A program made the position numbers and the translations under genes. Positions 21,641 through 34,076 of a DNA stretch of 64,000 nt are shown here, piece by piece. The notes under the pieces were generated by a model. It was not told where the DNA came from. It saw only the letters and a program-made list of their open reading frames with translations, and ran no database searches. Where the stretch lies: assembly GCA_027924585.1 (NCBI GenBank), contig BSBM01000151.1, positions 15,189,001-15,253,000 on the forward strand, read 5' to 3'. This stretch comes from Larix kaempferi (Eukaryota > Streptophyta > Pinopsida > Pinales > Pinaceae). Within the stretch, counting starts at the first letter, position 1, and each line of letters starts with the position of its first letter.

Positions 21641-22578
21641 CTCTCAGAGACATTGAAAACACATTAGGAAGTTCTGTTAAAGCAGCTGAACGTACCAAGC
21701 ATAACAGGTACACCTCATATGCTCGCATCTGTGTTTACATGCACATAGCCAAGTCTCTGCTAGAGTGCTTCTAGACTCAATTAGTCTCACTCATGATGAT
21801 TTTGAATGGGTCCAACCTATGGACTTTGAACATATCCCCTTTTGATGTCACAAGTGTCACGAGCATGGCCACCTCTACAAAGACTATCCTCTGACCAAGT
21901 CTATCCATGGGGAGTACCAAACCGTTGAAAGAGATGAGAAGGGTTTCCAAAAAATAAGCAGAAGAAAGCTTGCCACAATCATAGATCTCAACCAGATGAA
22001 AATAAGACTGACATACCTACTACTAGCAATGGTTTTGATGTTCTTGATGACAAACAAGAAGAGCCTCTTGACAATTCTAGAAAGAATGAATCTAAACCAC
22101 GAGTTCCTCAAGCTGATAAACTCAAGAATGTCGACCCAAATCTACATGGTACCCATCCAGGAGAAGCACCTCAAAATTCAGGTGCCGAAAATGGAAAAGC
22201 GAGAACAATAGTAGAAACTCACATAGGAAAAGAGGAAGCCAACAACCCAAAAGTGCTAATGGATGAGGAAATGACAAAGTTGGAATTTGGGGATTTAGAC
22301 ATTTTAGGAATGGAAGATCCTTGTTCTAGGAAAGACTATCACTCTATTCCACCAAAGCAAATACAGCTCCTCTTTGAAGCCTTAAATAAGTTCAAAATCT
22401 GCAAGTTAGGAGTTTTGAATATCCCCTAAAAGGAAAAGCAGAAACTACAAAGAGACAACAAGAAGCGTGGAATAAAAAAATACCTACAAAGAATTATCCA
22501 GCTTGGAACAAGGCTCATCGAATCAGGGAAATATGCCCAGCTCACAGAGTTCTTCCCTGCTTCTAATACAGGTTCTCA
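21064..22578 (+). pseudogene. LINE ORF1 (copy B) with damaged zinc knuckle
   Basis: It repeats the DUF4283-like region (21149-21640) with a 19-bp deletion that shifts the frame. It continues to a CCHC knuckle at 21846-21887 reading 'CHKCHEHGHLYKDY', where the last Cys is Tyr and a stop precedes the first Cys. Downstream to 22578 is a decayed, hydrophilic Lys/Glu/Asn-rich ORF1 tail. ORF2 starts immediately after. In plant L1 elements this protein binds the RNA template. Confidence 0.78.
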
Positions 22579-23699
22579 ATGGAATTAATCTCTTGGAATG
22601 TGCATGGGAACGGGGCCTCTAAACACCATATGATGAAAAGAAAAATCATGCAAGATTTGCCCATAGTTATTTTCTTACAACAAAACCAAATGCTCCAGTT
22701 CTATCCTCCAATACCTAATCTCCAGAATATGGAGAGGAAGTCTATCCATGGTGATTGACGCCAATGGAGCCTCATGAGGTCTTTCCATAGTCTGGAATCC
22801 GACCCAAATCATGCTCAATGACTTTGCAGCTACTGCACATTCCCTCTCTGCCTATTTTCTCATCGTGGGAACAGAAATCACAGGATATCTCATGAATGTA
22901 TATGGGCTGCAAGCCCCTACTCTCAAACATCAGCTGCTCAATCATATCACCTGATTCTCTCAACAACACACTGGAAAAATGTTGATACTGGGAGAAGACT
23001 TCAATATAATGACCTCCCTCAAGGAGTAAAAAGGAGTTCGACGCATCCTCTCGAATGAGGATATCAGTTTCAAATCCTGCATTCACAACTGCAATCTTAT
23101 AGATCTTCTCCCCTCAGAGGGCTGCATGACTTGGAACAACAAAAGAGGTGGAAATCATCAAATTGCCTCCAGATTGGACCGCTTCCTTGTCTCGGAAAAG
23201 ATCATTGATGAAGAAGGAATGATCATCACTCTAGTCCTCGCCTTTGCAAGCTCCGATCACTGGCCCATCTCTCTCTCCTGGATAAACTCAGGTAAATTCA
23301 AATACCGCCCCTTTCACTTTGAAATTTTTTGGTTGAATCACCCCATTTTTCTGGACATGGTTAGCTCATAGTGGGAGCACAACATGGTTGAAGGGAGATC
23401 CAAAATAGTAATCATGCATCAGAAATTAAAACTTCTGAGAGCTAAGCTAAAACATTGGAACCAGAACACCTTCGACAACATCTTTAAAGCAAAGAGAAAT
23501 CTGGAGAAGGACCTAGAACAAACCCAGAAATCAATTATGGAGCAAGGCTATCTCGAACCTCTTAAGGAAAATGAACAAGAGATCATGAAACAACTGGATG
23601 CCAGATGCGAGAAGGAGGAAATCTTGTGGAAGAAAAAGTCTCACATTAATTGGCTAAAGGAAGGAGAGAAAAGCATAGCTTTCTTCCATCGTTCCACAC
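22579..23699 (+). pseudogene. LINE ORF2: AP-type endonuclease and linker to RT
   Basis: ATG at 22579 opens 'MELISWNVHGNG', the standard start of the exonuclease-endonuclease-phosphatase domain. After frameshifts come 'GEDFNIM' (the GDFN-type motif), 'RLDRFLVS' and 'SSDHWPIS' (the catalytic SDH motif near 23250). Then comes the pre-RT linker with 'KLKLLRAKLKHWN' and 'INWLKEGEKSIAFFHRST' up to 23699, where the Athila-like LTR starts. This domain would nick target DNA to prime reverse transcription. Stops and frame changes occur around 22750-23130 and at 23371. Confidence 0.85.
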
Positions 23700-25087
23700 T
23701 GATGGGTCCAATTTTCAGGTATTTAATAACCCTTTTTCCACAGTCCAACTCAAGCAATGGTAAAGAAACGCACTCAATTGTAGGAAAAGTGTTTTACTTT
23801 AATTATTTAATGAAATTGTTTTTATGATTATTATTGTATGTTAGAATGTGTATCAAATAAACTGATTATATGGAAACCAAGCATGATTGAGCAGGTTAAG
23901 GGTCATTAAAGGATGGACATGTAGAAGACTAAAGGATCACCAAGCTCGGTGCCCTGTTTCCTAATTTGTAGAGGACGCACTCCCACTTTCAAGAAGAATC
24001 GGCATTTTGACAATCAGTTAGGATCAACATTAAATCGTATAAATATGGACCTCTCAGATAGGAGAGGTCTCTGCTATTATTTTTGAAAAAGACATTATTT
24101 TTAACGTTTTTTGCACTATTGAGATATTGAGAAGTACAGACTTCTATTTTGACATGGATTTTATATATTAATGAAAGATTGATGATTAATTCTAGCCAGC
24201 GTTTCTGAGTTATTCTTTCCTGAGTACGGGTTGGGGAGGTCCCCCCCAACACGTAGGTCAGGAGATTCCTATTTGCAAGTATTTTTCCAAGTATGCGTTT
24301 TACATTGATGAAAAATTCTATGACATATGGGAGCGTTTGAATGATTGATTATTTCTGTAGTAGTTTATAATACATTCTGTAGTACAGCAGAACAATTTCA
24401 GTAGTCCTGTAGGTTCTTTCTTTGAATGCATATTTTTATCGACGATTACATGTGTATCAGCTTTGCTTTCAATATCATGGTTTAGATCTAGAGTTCAATG
24501 CAGTTTCTCATCGTGATTAGTTTCTTTTGACTTCTTAGTAATAGATGGGTAAGCATAGAATGATCGTACTTCAATTCTAGATAGGTAAAACAGGTTAGAT
24601 CAAGACTCCAATTTTGTGCGCAGATAGTAGTTACAGACTTTGTTTCCCCAATAGTAGAATAGCTCTGTTATAATATTTTCATTCTCAGCATTTAATTATC
24701 TTAGCATTTTAATTATTTCAAATAGATTTATTGTTTTTGTATCGTCATTTCTTAGAACAGATCAACATCTAATTATTTCATCATTTTAATTCTTTAAAAT
24801 AGATTCCCTGCTTTATTTCTTAGAACAGATTTACTGCTTTCAGCATTTTAATTCTTTTAATTAGATTTATTGCTTTCCAGTATTTAATTCCATAGCATAA
24901 TCAATTTTCATATTTAGTAGACAATCTTTAGAACATCGATACCGACATCCAACTGTGACAAGAGATTATCCTATAAGAGCACAGATAGTGCATGCATCTC
25001 TAAAGTTTGTACGTTCCCCGGGTTGACATTTAAAGTAGGCTCTTGGTATAGCTTCCCTCATTAGGCATCCACATTAGGTGCTCACCA
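23700..25087 (+). repeat. 5' LTR of the Athila-like element
   Basis: Starts TGATGGGTCC and ends TCACCA; pairs with 34077-35467. In the first 90 bases I count five differences between the LTRs, a sign of substantial age. A GGTTGGGGAGG stretch near 24230 may belong to the leader/polyadenylation region. Confidence 0.93.
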
Positions 25088-25092
25088 CTTTT

Positions 25093-25110
25093 TGGCACCG
25101 TTGCCAGGGA
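25093..25110 (+). other. primer-binding site, tRNA-Asp type
   Basis: TGGCACCGTTGCCAGGGA, five bases after the LTR, matches the Athila-type tRNA-Asp PBS TGGCGCCGTTGCCGGGGA at 16 of 18. Both differences are G to A. Confidence 0.85.
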
Positions 25111-25189
25111 GGTGCTAAATCTTTTAGGTGACATCACCTAAAAACCACAAAAAGAAAACAAAAATTACATAAATATCTTCTACCAATGA

Positions 25190-26697
25190 ATGACTCGTCG
25201 GCAAAGGGATAGGTTTGTCTGCTTTCTGCCCAAGCATTCCATGAGAAACAACGATAATAACAGTTCTAACCATTCTCAGTTTGAATTTCTACACTCTGAA
25301 AATGAAACTTACTCCACATACGATCCAAACAGGAGCAACTTCACTACCAGTTCCAACTCAAACACCTCAATGGGAAATGAAGAGGAAGAACCTAGGGAGC
25401 TTTTCACTTTTCCCATTAGCGTACCTATCAGAGATGCCAGAATGAAGAACATCAATCCTAATAATCTGCCAAAATTTCATGGCTTGACTTTAGAAGATCT
25501 TGACACATTCCTGTTTGAATTTGAGGTAGTTTGTAGATCATTTGATTACACTACTGATGCACAAAAGCTTAGGCTTTTTCCTTCCACACTGAAAGACCTA
25601 TCACTTCGGTGGTTCATGAGCCTTGAAGGAAATAGTATCTTTAGCTGGGATCAAATGAAACAGTCATTCTTAGAAAAATATAGGGACTACTGCAATGCCA
25701 AAGATACTAGGGATGAAATATTTAGGATGCAACAAGGAGATAGAGAGTCATTTGAATATTATGCCCAAAGATTTCAACTCAACTACAAATGAGCCAGCCA
25801 TTGCACATTGAATCCTGAATCACTAAAAATTGTCCTTCTCATAGGGGTAAAAGAGGAGAATTTTGAAGTCTTAAATCGCCTTGGAGATGGAGACATATTC
25901 CAAAAGTCTTTTGACCAGATCCTGCAAATCTTCAAAAACTACTCAAGATCTAGGAAAACTAAGAATGGGATAAGGGATACACATACAACCACCAGTGGAT
26001 CATCATCCTCAACACCAACACTTACAAAATTTGATTTAGGAAACCTACTGGAGGAAATGAAAACTAACATACTGCAATCCCTACCCTTGCAACTTGATGC
26101 TCTTCAAATAAAAAAGAAATGGGATGAAATTAGCCAAGCCTTGGAAATATTTTGTCCTCATTGTAGAAAGAAGCACGAGAAGGGGCAGTGCACCTTGAAC
26201 ACAATAGAAGTATGTGGTCTCTGCACCGATGACCATTCCACTGATAAATGTCCCCTCTTACCCTCATGTAAGGCAGCTATTCAAGACCCGACAGCTGAAG
26301 GAACTGTAGAACAGCTTTGTTTTATAAATCAGAGGAGGAATAATTTTGTTAGGCCATATCAGCAGAGCAATCAAACTTACTATAATCAAGGACAGCAAAT
26401 TGGAACTCTGCACCAACTCCATGGAAAGCACAGCCAAATCAAAACCAATGGCAACAAAACCAGCAAGCATATCAACCATCCTATCAACATCCATATTATC
26501 CATTGTCTTATCCTCAATATCCCCCACCGTTTCCATCCACCACAAATTATGCAAACCAGTACCCCCATCCATCAAATTGGAGGGTGCCATTACAACAGCC
26601 ACTCATTATGCCACCCCCAAAACCTCAACCACCCCCCAGACCTCCACCTATTCCAACCCAACCAATTCCAAATCCTAATAATAACAGACCCCCATAA
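25190..26697 (+). pseudogene. Athila-like gag
   Basis: The first frame (25190-25789) has a Ser/Asn-rich start and the capsid domain: 'LPKFHGLTLEDLDTFLFEFE', then 'LKDLSLRWFMSLEG', then 'WDQMKQSFLEKY'. A TGA at 25790 interrupts it and the same frame resumes to about 26390. A pair of Cys/His clusters follows ('CPHCRKKHEKGQC', then 'CGLCTDDHSTDKC'), the second matching a zinc knuckle. A frameshift near 26397 moves the proline/glutamine/tyrosine-rich C-terminal tail (to 26697) into another frame. Gag would assemble the particle and bind element RNA. Confidence 0.85.
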
Positions 26698-26861
26698 CAT
26701 CAACAAGCTTATAACAATAATATCACACAATTCCCAACTTATGTTGTAGACACCATAGAAATAAATGAAATAAATCTACGATATGGAAAAACATTGTAGA
26801 ATACATCCCCACACAACATCCAACAACCTATACCTGAAGCTTGAGACCAAACATCAGAACC

Positions 26862-27519
26862 CTATGTTTATCATCCTAATGAACTAGAACCTCCTAAGGA
26901 AGAAATTATACCACTCACACAAACTAGAAACCCTCCATTTCCAGAAAAACTTGTCCGGAATACAAAAGAAGAGGAAGAGAATATAATCTTAGATGAATTC
27001 AAACACTTAAACATCCAAATCCCAATCTTACAAGCCATAAGGGATGTTCCCATCTGCAACAAATTCATTAGAGAAAATTGCCTAAAGAAGCCAGGAAGGA
27101 GGAAGCGTGACCCACCAACTATTAATGTAGTGGGACAATTGGTCGATTTGATGCTAGGTGTCATAATAAATCCTAAATATCTTGATCCTTGTAGTCCTAT
27201 AGTAAGCGTTACCATAAATAACAAGCAAATAAATAAAATATTAATCGATTTAGGAGCTGTGATCAATGTCATGACTAAAGAAACCATGTTATATCTAGGA
27301 CTCTAATTGATGGTAAGACCAACCACAACAGTACTCCAACTAGCAGACACATCCACTGTGAAGCCCGAAGGAATGCTAGAGGACATTATGATCAATATCG
27401 AGTCCTGGGAATACCCAGCTGGTTTTATAATAATTGAAATCAAATGCAAACTTAGTGGCTATCCAATTATCCTGGGAAGACCTTGGTTAGCAACTGCGGA
27501 TGCTTACATCGGTTGCTGA
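26862..27519 (+). pseudogene. Athila-like aspartic protease region
   Basis: A pre-protease region with 'NPPFPEKLVRNTKEEEE' and 'IQIPILQAIRDVPICNKFI', typical of Athila pol, leads to the protease active site 'ILIDLGAVINVMTKE' near 27240-27290. This is a DLGA/S motif in place of DSGA/T, normal for this lineage. A TAA at 27304-27306 interrupts it, then 'TVLQLADTSTVKPEG' and 'GYPIILGRPWLATADAYIGC' follow. It would cut the polyprotein. Confidence 0.82.
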
Positions 27520-27528
27520 TAAGGAAAT

Positions 27529-29306
27529 ATGACAATCACCAGCAGACATACCAGGAAGAAAATCACAATCTACCCACCAGCAATGAATTCCTCAGAGTTA
27601 GAATATCAAAAATGGACTGATGATTACCAGAACACACCAAATCACAACCTCCGACCTATTCTAACAATTGATGCTGCAATATCTTTAAAGGCATTAGATG
27701 AAGATGGCCATATAGATAGATTTATACAAAATATATCTCCTAACAATCATGTTATTCAAGAATTTTTTTTCTACAGAAACAGGTGAAAGTTCAAAACAGA
27801 ACATCGATGACTTATGGATAGAAGTGCTGCCAGAACAAATTGAGAAGGTAAAAGTCGTGGAAATTAACCCTGGCAAAACAGTCAACATAAATTCCAATTT
27901 AGAACCGGAGCAAGAAGAAAAATTGATGAAGATACTAACACAACAAAGTAAAGCATTTGCACGGACATATACATATATGAAAGGAATACATCCTGATATC
28001 TGCAAACACTACATTTACATCAAAGAAGGTTCTACTCCCATCAGGAAACCAAAAAGAAGGCTGAACCCTGCACTAAAACACATAGTCAAAGTGGAATTAC
28101 AAAAGTTATTAGACGCAGGGTTCATCTATCCAATATCTGATAGTGAGTGGGTCTCACCACTAGTCATAGTGCCCAAAAAAGGAGGCAAATGGAGAATTTG
28201 TGTGGACTACAGGGAGCTGAATAAAGCAACAAAGAAATATCATTTTCCACTTCCATTTATAGACCAAGTACTGGATACATTATCTGGAAACAAGTACTTT
28301 TCATTCCTAGATGGTTTCAGTGGTTACAACCAAATTTTAATACACCCAGCTGATCAAGATAAGACGACCTTCACATGCCCATGGGGAAATTACACCTATA
28401 GGGTCCTACCCTTTGGTCTATGTAACGCCCCAGCAACATTTCAAAGAGCCATACTGAGTATTTTCTCTGATTTTCTGAATAACAAAATGGAAGTATTCAT
28501 GGATGATTTCACACGTTATGGACATAACTTTGAGAAGGCATTGAAAAATCTCGAATTAATATTAAAAAAATGTATTGAGATGAGCTTGTGCCTAAGCAAT
28601 GAAAAATGCAGGATGCTAAGGGAAGAAGGAATTGTTCTAGGACATCATATATCACAGAGAGGTATATAGGTGGATCAAGCCAAAGTATCAGTAATCAGGA
28701 CACTGCCCCCACCTGTCAAACAAAGAGATGTGAGAAGCTTCCTTAGACAGACTGGGTACTACAGAAGGTTTATTGATAATTATAGCAGGATTGTTGCCCC
28801 CATGTTTGCACTTCTCACAAAAGACAATGAGTTCATATGGACAAACAACTGCATGTCAGCCTTTGAAAGTCTTAAACAGAAAACCATCACAGCACCAATA
28901 CTTCAAGGACCAAACTGGGAAATTCCATTTCACATTCACACCGATGCATCAGATAATGCAATCAGATCTATGCTTGGGAAAGAATAAGACAAGAAACCCT
29001 ATGCCATATACTATATAAGCAAAAATTTGGCTGGGGCAGAATTCAACTACACAGTCACAGAGAAGGAATTTTTGGCAGTCATACATGCAATCAACAAATT
29101 CAGGCATTACAGTACAGGATACCAAATATTTATCCATACTGACCACTCAGCGATCAGATATCTTATGAACAAACCCAATACCAGTGCAAGAATTATTCGA
29201 TGGATGCTACTTCTACAGGAATTCGACATCACTATAATAGATAAACCAGGCAAGCATAATGTCATAGCAGACTTTTTGTCAAGAGTAACACATGGGACAG
29301 ATAATG
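27529..29306 (+). pseudogene. Athila-like reverse transcriptase and RNase H
   Basis: After a linker and a frameshift at the T run near 27763-27770, the main pol frame runs from 27749. RT motifs are well kept: 'WRICVDYRELNKATKK', 'FLDGFSGYNQI', 'PFGLCNAPATFQRA' and the catalytic 'VFMDDF' near 28495-28510. RNase H follows with 'IHTDASDNAI', 'TEKEFLAVIHAINKFR' and 'IHTDHSAIRYL', so the acidic active-site residues are present. In-frame stops lie at 28667-28669 (TAG) and 28985-28987 (TAA). These enzymes would copy the RNA into cDNA in the particle. Confidence 0.9.
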
Positions 29307-30676
29307 AATTGGTCCAAGTTAACTTCCCTGATGAGCACCTTTTTTCCATATCAATAAAAAGTCCATGGTTTGCTGACATAACAAACTTTTTGGTATCCGG
29401 GAAGTTTCCAGAACATTACAGTTATAAAGAAAGGACAAAAGTAATAAGACAAAGTGCCACATATACATGTATAGAGGGCATGCTTTTTAAACAGGGACCA
29501 GATCAAGTACTTAGAAGGTGCATTAGGGAAGATGAGGTACATGACATAATGCATGCCACCCACAATGAACCCTGTGGAGGACACTACGCTGCAAAAAGGA
29601 CAGCCTATAAGATCTTGCAAACAGGGTATTATTGGCCAACACTCCACAGAGATGCTTATGAGTATGTGTCCCATTGTGACGATTGCCAGAGAATGGGAAA
29701 GCCAACACAAAAACAAGAAATTCCACTACATCCACAAATATATTTAGAGGCATTCGATAAGTGGGGATTCGATTTTGTTGGCCCATTCAATCCACAATCC
29801 AATCAAAACAGCTACATCCTTGTATGCACTGATTACTGGATAGAGGTAGCAGCACTGGCTGCTGCAAATGAAACCAGTGTGGCCAAATTCTTTACTGAGC
29901 AGATCTTTCACAGATTTGGGGTGCCAAGAGAAGTAGTTTCGGATCAAGGACCACAATTCACATCAAATTTAATTGAAGACTTGATGAAAAGAAACAATGT
30001 AAAACACAGACAGTCATCCTCCTACCACCCTCAAGGAAATGGTCAAGCTGAGGTAACCAATGGGGAATTAGAGAGAATCTTAACAAAAACTATCCAACTT
30101 CACAAAAGAGATTGGGCTGACAGACTTAGTGAAGCAGAGTGGGCTTACAATACTACATGGAAAACAACAACAGGATTCACACCTTATGAATTGGTCTATG
30201 GAAAAAAGGTCATGCTACCAATTGAATTTGAAGTAAAAACATTAAGAATTGCAACCGATCTAAATATGAACCTATCTGACATTAAAAAAGAACGCATACT
30301 ACAGCTAAATCGACTGGATGAACACCGCCAACAAGCACTTACAGATACTGAAATCATCCAACAGCAAAGGAAGAAATTGCATGACCAACATTTGAAGGAT
30401 ATGAAATTCAATGAAGGTTATTGGGTACTACTCTACGACTCCAGATTTCACACATTCAAAGGAAAGCTAACCACTAGATGGCTTGGACCTTATAGTATAC
30501 AGAAAATTTATGACAATGGGGCTGTGAGAATTATTACAATTGATGATGATGAGTTCCCCATGATAGTGAATGGGCATCACCTAAAACTCTACAAAAAACA
30601 AAAGTCCAAAGAAGAATTTACACAAGTACTCTACCAACAACAATTGATGTTGATAGAGAATGCTGCAAAAAAGTAA
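29307..30676 (+). pseudogene. Athila-like integrase, largely intact
   Basis: The 549-codon frame from 29027 ends with the full integrase. The zinc-binding HHCC region is at about 29535-29700 ('HATHNEPCGGHYAAKRTAYK', then 'HCDDCQRMG'). The catalytic core follows with D in 'WGFDFVGPFN', D in 'VVSDQGPQFTS' and E in 'GNGQAEVTNGELERIL'. The C-terminal domain reaches 'MIVNGHHLKLY'. No chromodomain is present. It would insert the cDNA into chromosomes. This is the best-preserved stretch in the window, although the same pol frame upstream carries stops. Confidence 0.9.
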
Positions 30677-31774
30677 GCTTCAACACATTTCATGAAAAAA
30701 AAAACACAAAAAAAGAGAAAAAAAAAAAAAACAAAGGGGTAACAGAAAGTTTACAGGGCATCAACCTATTCAAGCGAGCCTGCATAATAATTCAAGTGAG
30801 GCTGCCATCAATTCAACCGAACTTGCAAAATATATCAAGCGAGGATGCCAATAATTCAAGCGAGGCTGCCATCAATTCAACTGAGCCTGCAAAATATATC
30901 AAGCGAGGCTGCCATTTATTCAAGTGAGCCTGATATCAATTCAAGCGAGCCAACCACGTCTACATGCAAAAATCAGTCTTCATCTACTATGGAATTCTTC
31001 AAGACACACTATGCCAACCTTTTTCAAACATATTAAAGCGAGACTGCAAGTTATTAAAGGGAGCCAATCACATCCAACCATGCAATCCTCCAAATATAAA
31101 AGCACGATCGCCTAAATCGTATCAACAACTGGAACAATTTTCAAATGCACATATTCAACAAATTCAAACGCGCAAAACGGAAAAAGCACCCTATGCAAGT
31201 AACTACTGACATGTAGAAATCAACTACAGACACCGCCAAAATATACTACAGAATCCACCATGCATGAAAAACGCACCAAATCATCAATGCAGGTACGCAT
31301 ACATACCAAGGTAATCTCTAAAACGATTTTATTTGATTTTTAAGGTAAATCATTTTCCCACAATACATTCGTTTCTAGTCAGCTGAGGACAGCTTCCATT
31401 TCAAATCGACGGCATGGTGGAATGACCTTCATAACTTATGATTGCTACCAAAGTCCCGTCACACTCAGCAAATCATGATCGCAACCTTCACCACATGAAG
31501 TACAAAGGTCGATCATGAGAAGGCAGAGATCGATCATGATAAATAGGGGATTAAAAGTGGCAAGTACAGGTATGATGGAAAGGATAGGTGCAGAAAGGCA
31601 GTAAATTAGGGTGCAAAATATTCCACGATTTTGCATATAAGTAACCACCCGGAATTCCTGAGAAGCAGCCACAATTGTATTCTTTGAGCCTATGGGCAGA
31701 GCCTAACCAAGTTAAAAGTATAAAAATGCATTCCAAAAGCCCTGGTTTGTCTGGTTATAAAGAAGATTCGAAAA
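30677..31774 (+). other. spacer of the Athila-like element with degenerate tandem repeats
   Basis: An A-rich run (30700-30735) is followed at 30770-30950 by about nine variants of 'attcaagcgaggctgcc', grouped in a larger unit of about 63 bp. The rest, to 31774, has no open frame of note. In Athila/Tat elements the matching interval separates pol from the extra ORF and may hold a splice acceptor or internal promoter; nothing decisive is visible. Confidence 0.65.
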
Positions 31775-33823
31775 ATGACAAAGGTTTTTAAAAAGAGTGA
31801 ATCGGAAGATCACAGTTCCATTTATCAAAGCCTGAGAGTCCTGCAGATCATTCGCAACTCAGGCTGGATTCCATTTATCCTTGGCCTAAGAGGATACCAT
31901 ATAGGGGTAGCCCAGGAGTTCCCAAGAAACTTCAAGCATATTAAGGATGAACAGTACATCACCCAGGTGAAGGGATTACGCATAAAAGTGGATGAGGACA
32001 TGATAGCCAAACACACTGGTCTTCCAATGGGCCTGCATTGGAGCAGCAACGACCGTGAGGAAAACCACACAGCAAAAGCAGCATTCTTTGAGCGTGGAGA
32101 AGTTTATGATAAAGACAAAAATGGAATCAAAAGACCCTCCATGCCAGCACCATGGGATGAAATGGTTGCAATTGTCCTGAGGTATATTACATGCACTGGA
32201 AGATTAAGCTATGTTCCCATTTTCCATTTTCATATTTTAGAGCTTCTCATGCACATAAGTCACATTTCATCAAACACCAATATTAGCATTCCATTTTACC
32301 TGCTCCAATCCCTAGCAGAGATGAGCAAGAAGGTGGCAAGGGAAAAGAGGATGCTTTGGCCCATCATGGGCTAATCAAACTAATAGCTGGTCAGGCACTA
32401 AAAGCTCAAATTCCAGAGCTCTCCTGGGAGGAGTTCATTGTGGTGTCTGTTGAGGATGTTCAAAATGAGGACTATGCCCTTGCCACCCGAATCGAAAAGT
32501 AAGACCACCTCTGTATCAGGGGCAAAAAGAAAAATTGACTTGGACAGTGTGGTTGACACCTTGGTCAAAATAAAACACTCCAAAGAGGACTCCCCCAAAT
32601 CAAACCCAGATATTCCTACCAGTAGTCAGGGGTCGAAGAGGCGTAGCAAGAGATTCACACAGGTATCTAAAATCTGAGTCTCCAAGGAGAAAGAAAGGTA
32701 ACCCAACCCCTTGATTACCAATATGTCTGATGATGACATTGATCCTTTTATAGATCAAAAGGATCCCACTACAGATGAAGAAGAGGATGAAGAAGAAAAA
32801 GAAGAAGAGGATGAAGAAGAGGAAAGGAATGAATAGGAAAAACAAGATAGAGAAGAAGAAATGGATAAAGAAGAAGAGAAGAGCTTACAGGAGTAAGGCA
32901 ACTTTCAAGAAAACTCTCCAGAACGTAATGAAGACCCTGAGGTTGTTTCCCATCTCGCTGAAGCACGAGCAGAATTGGAAAGGCTCAGAAATGAGTTGGA
33001 AACATTAAGAATTCGGACAGGAAGCCAGGCCACACCTCCCCCATTCTCAGCCGAGAAGACACAAATCCTAAAGATGCATCATGTAGAAGAGCTCTGGTTG
33101 GCTGAGCAGAATAATTTATTGCTGCAAGAAAAGTTGGTCGAAGCACAGAGTGAATTAGCAAGGAAGGACCAGGAGATTATCAAAATTAAGGATGTTTTTG
33201 CCACTACTATCAGCATATATGAGAGACTGCGTGACCTCAGACCACTGTCAACGGTACATGTAGTTTATCTACAAGAGAAATGGGGCGAATTCTAGCTCCA
33301 AAGGTTGAAGAAAGGTCTCCCTATAGAGGTAAGCACTCCCAAAGAATTTATTGATGCATCTTTGAACTCCACAGAGCTGGAGAAAGACCAATTGAGTGAG
33401 TTCTTCTTGCACAATTTCGTAGTTTCTGGCTCGCCCAACTGGTCGCCAAACCCATATGTGGGCGATTTCCAATTAAGGGCATTGTGTTCGTGGATGAACC
33501 ACGAAATTGAGCGAGCCCAGGACTATCATCTCTATGTTGCATCCAAATGGAAAACCCCATTAATGATCATACCTGAGCCAACTCACCTTGAGAGAATAAT
33601 CTATAACCACAGGATCCTCACTCAAGACGAGGAATTGATACCCATTCTCCTCACAAAACAACAGGAGGCGGTGAGTCATTTTGACATTAAACTCCGCAGC
33701 ACACAAAAGGAAGTAAATGAGTCCATCAGGGAAAGGTGGAGTAGGGTGGCAAATGATCTAAAACGAATAGAACTCCACTCTCCCCTCAGGCTTAAGGATG
33801 CTCTCTTCAAAACCACACTTTAG
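31775..33823 (+). pseudogene. accessory ORF region of the Athila-like element
   Basis: A coding-like region follows integrase and is broken into frames 31775-32374, 32438-32677, about 32723-33295 and 33305-33823. The first part is a globular domain ('YQSLRVLQIIRNSGW', 'GLRIKVDEDMIAKHTGLPMG', 'APWDEMVAIVLRYITCTGR') like the plant-element proteins found after pol in Athila/Tat elements. Next come a Lys/Ser-rich basic stretch, a Glu/Asp-rich acidic stretch (32760-32890, nearly all GAA/GAG/GAT), a predicted coiled coil ('HLAEARAELERLRNELETLR', 'LLLQEKLVEAQSELARKDQE') and a final domain ('WSPNPYVGDFQLRALCSWMN'). No clear signal peptide or transmembrane run is visible, so an envelope-like role is not supported. 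Function unknown. Confidence 0.7.
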
Positions 33824-34063
33824 AAAGAATCCCTGGAAAAAAAGCAACTCAGGTGGATTGGGATGAGGTTGAATCCCCCATTCTTTCTTTCCCCAGTCCT
33901 CAAGGAACAGATTAATGAAGAGGAAGAGAGGAAGGCATGGGTCAAGGAGGATCAAAATTTTGGATATCTCAGGCAGGAAGGGACACCTAAGGTGGTAGCA
34001 TGGGATATCAGGGAGGTCATTGATTAATGGAATAAGTCACCCAAGGATGGGTGAATCCTTCAA

Positions 34064-34076
34064 GTAGGGGAGAGAA
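34064..34076 (+). other. polypurine tract
   Basis: GTAGGGGAGAGAA, almost all purine, ends right at the TG of the 3' LTR. Confidence 0.9.

Noticed and set aside
26264-26602. 112-codon minus-strand frame over the gag tail
   Set aside because: It is antisense to the proline/glutamine-rich gag C terminus and is a composition shadow.
31775-33823. Calling the accessory ORF an envelope gene
   Set aside because: No signal peptide, transmembrane run or surface/transmembrane cleavage site is visible in the readable frames.
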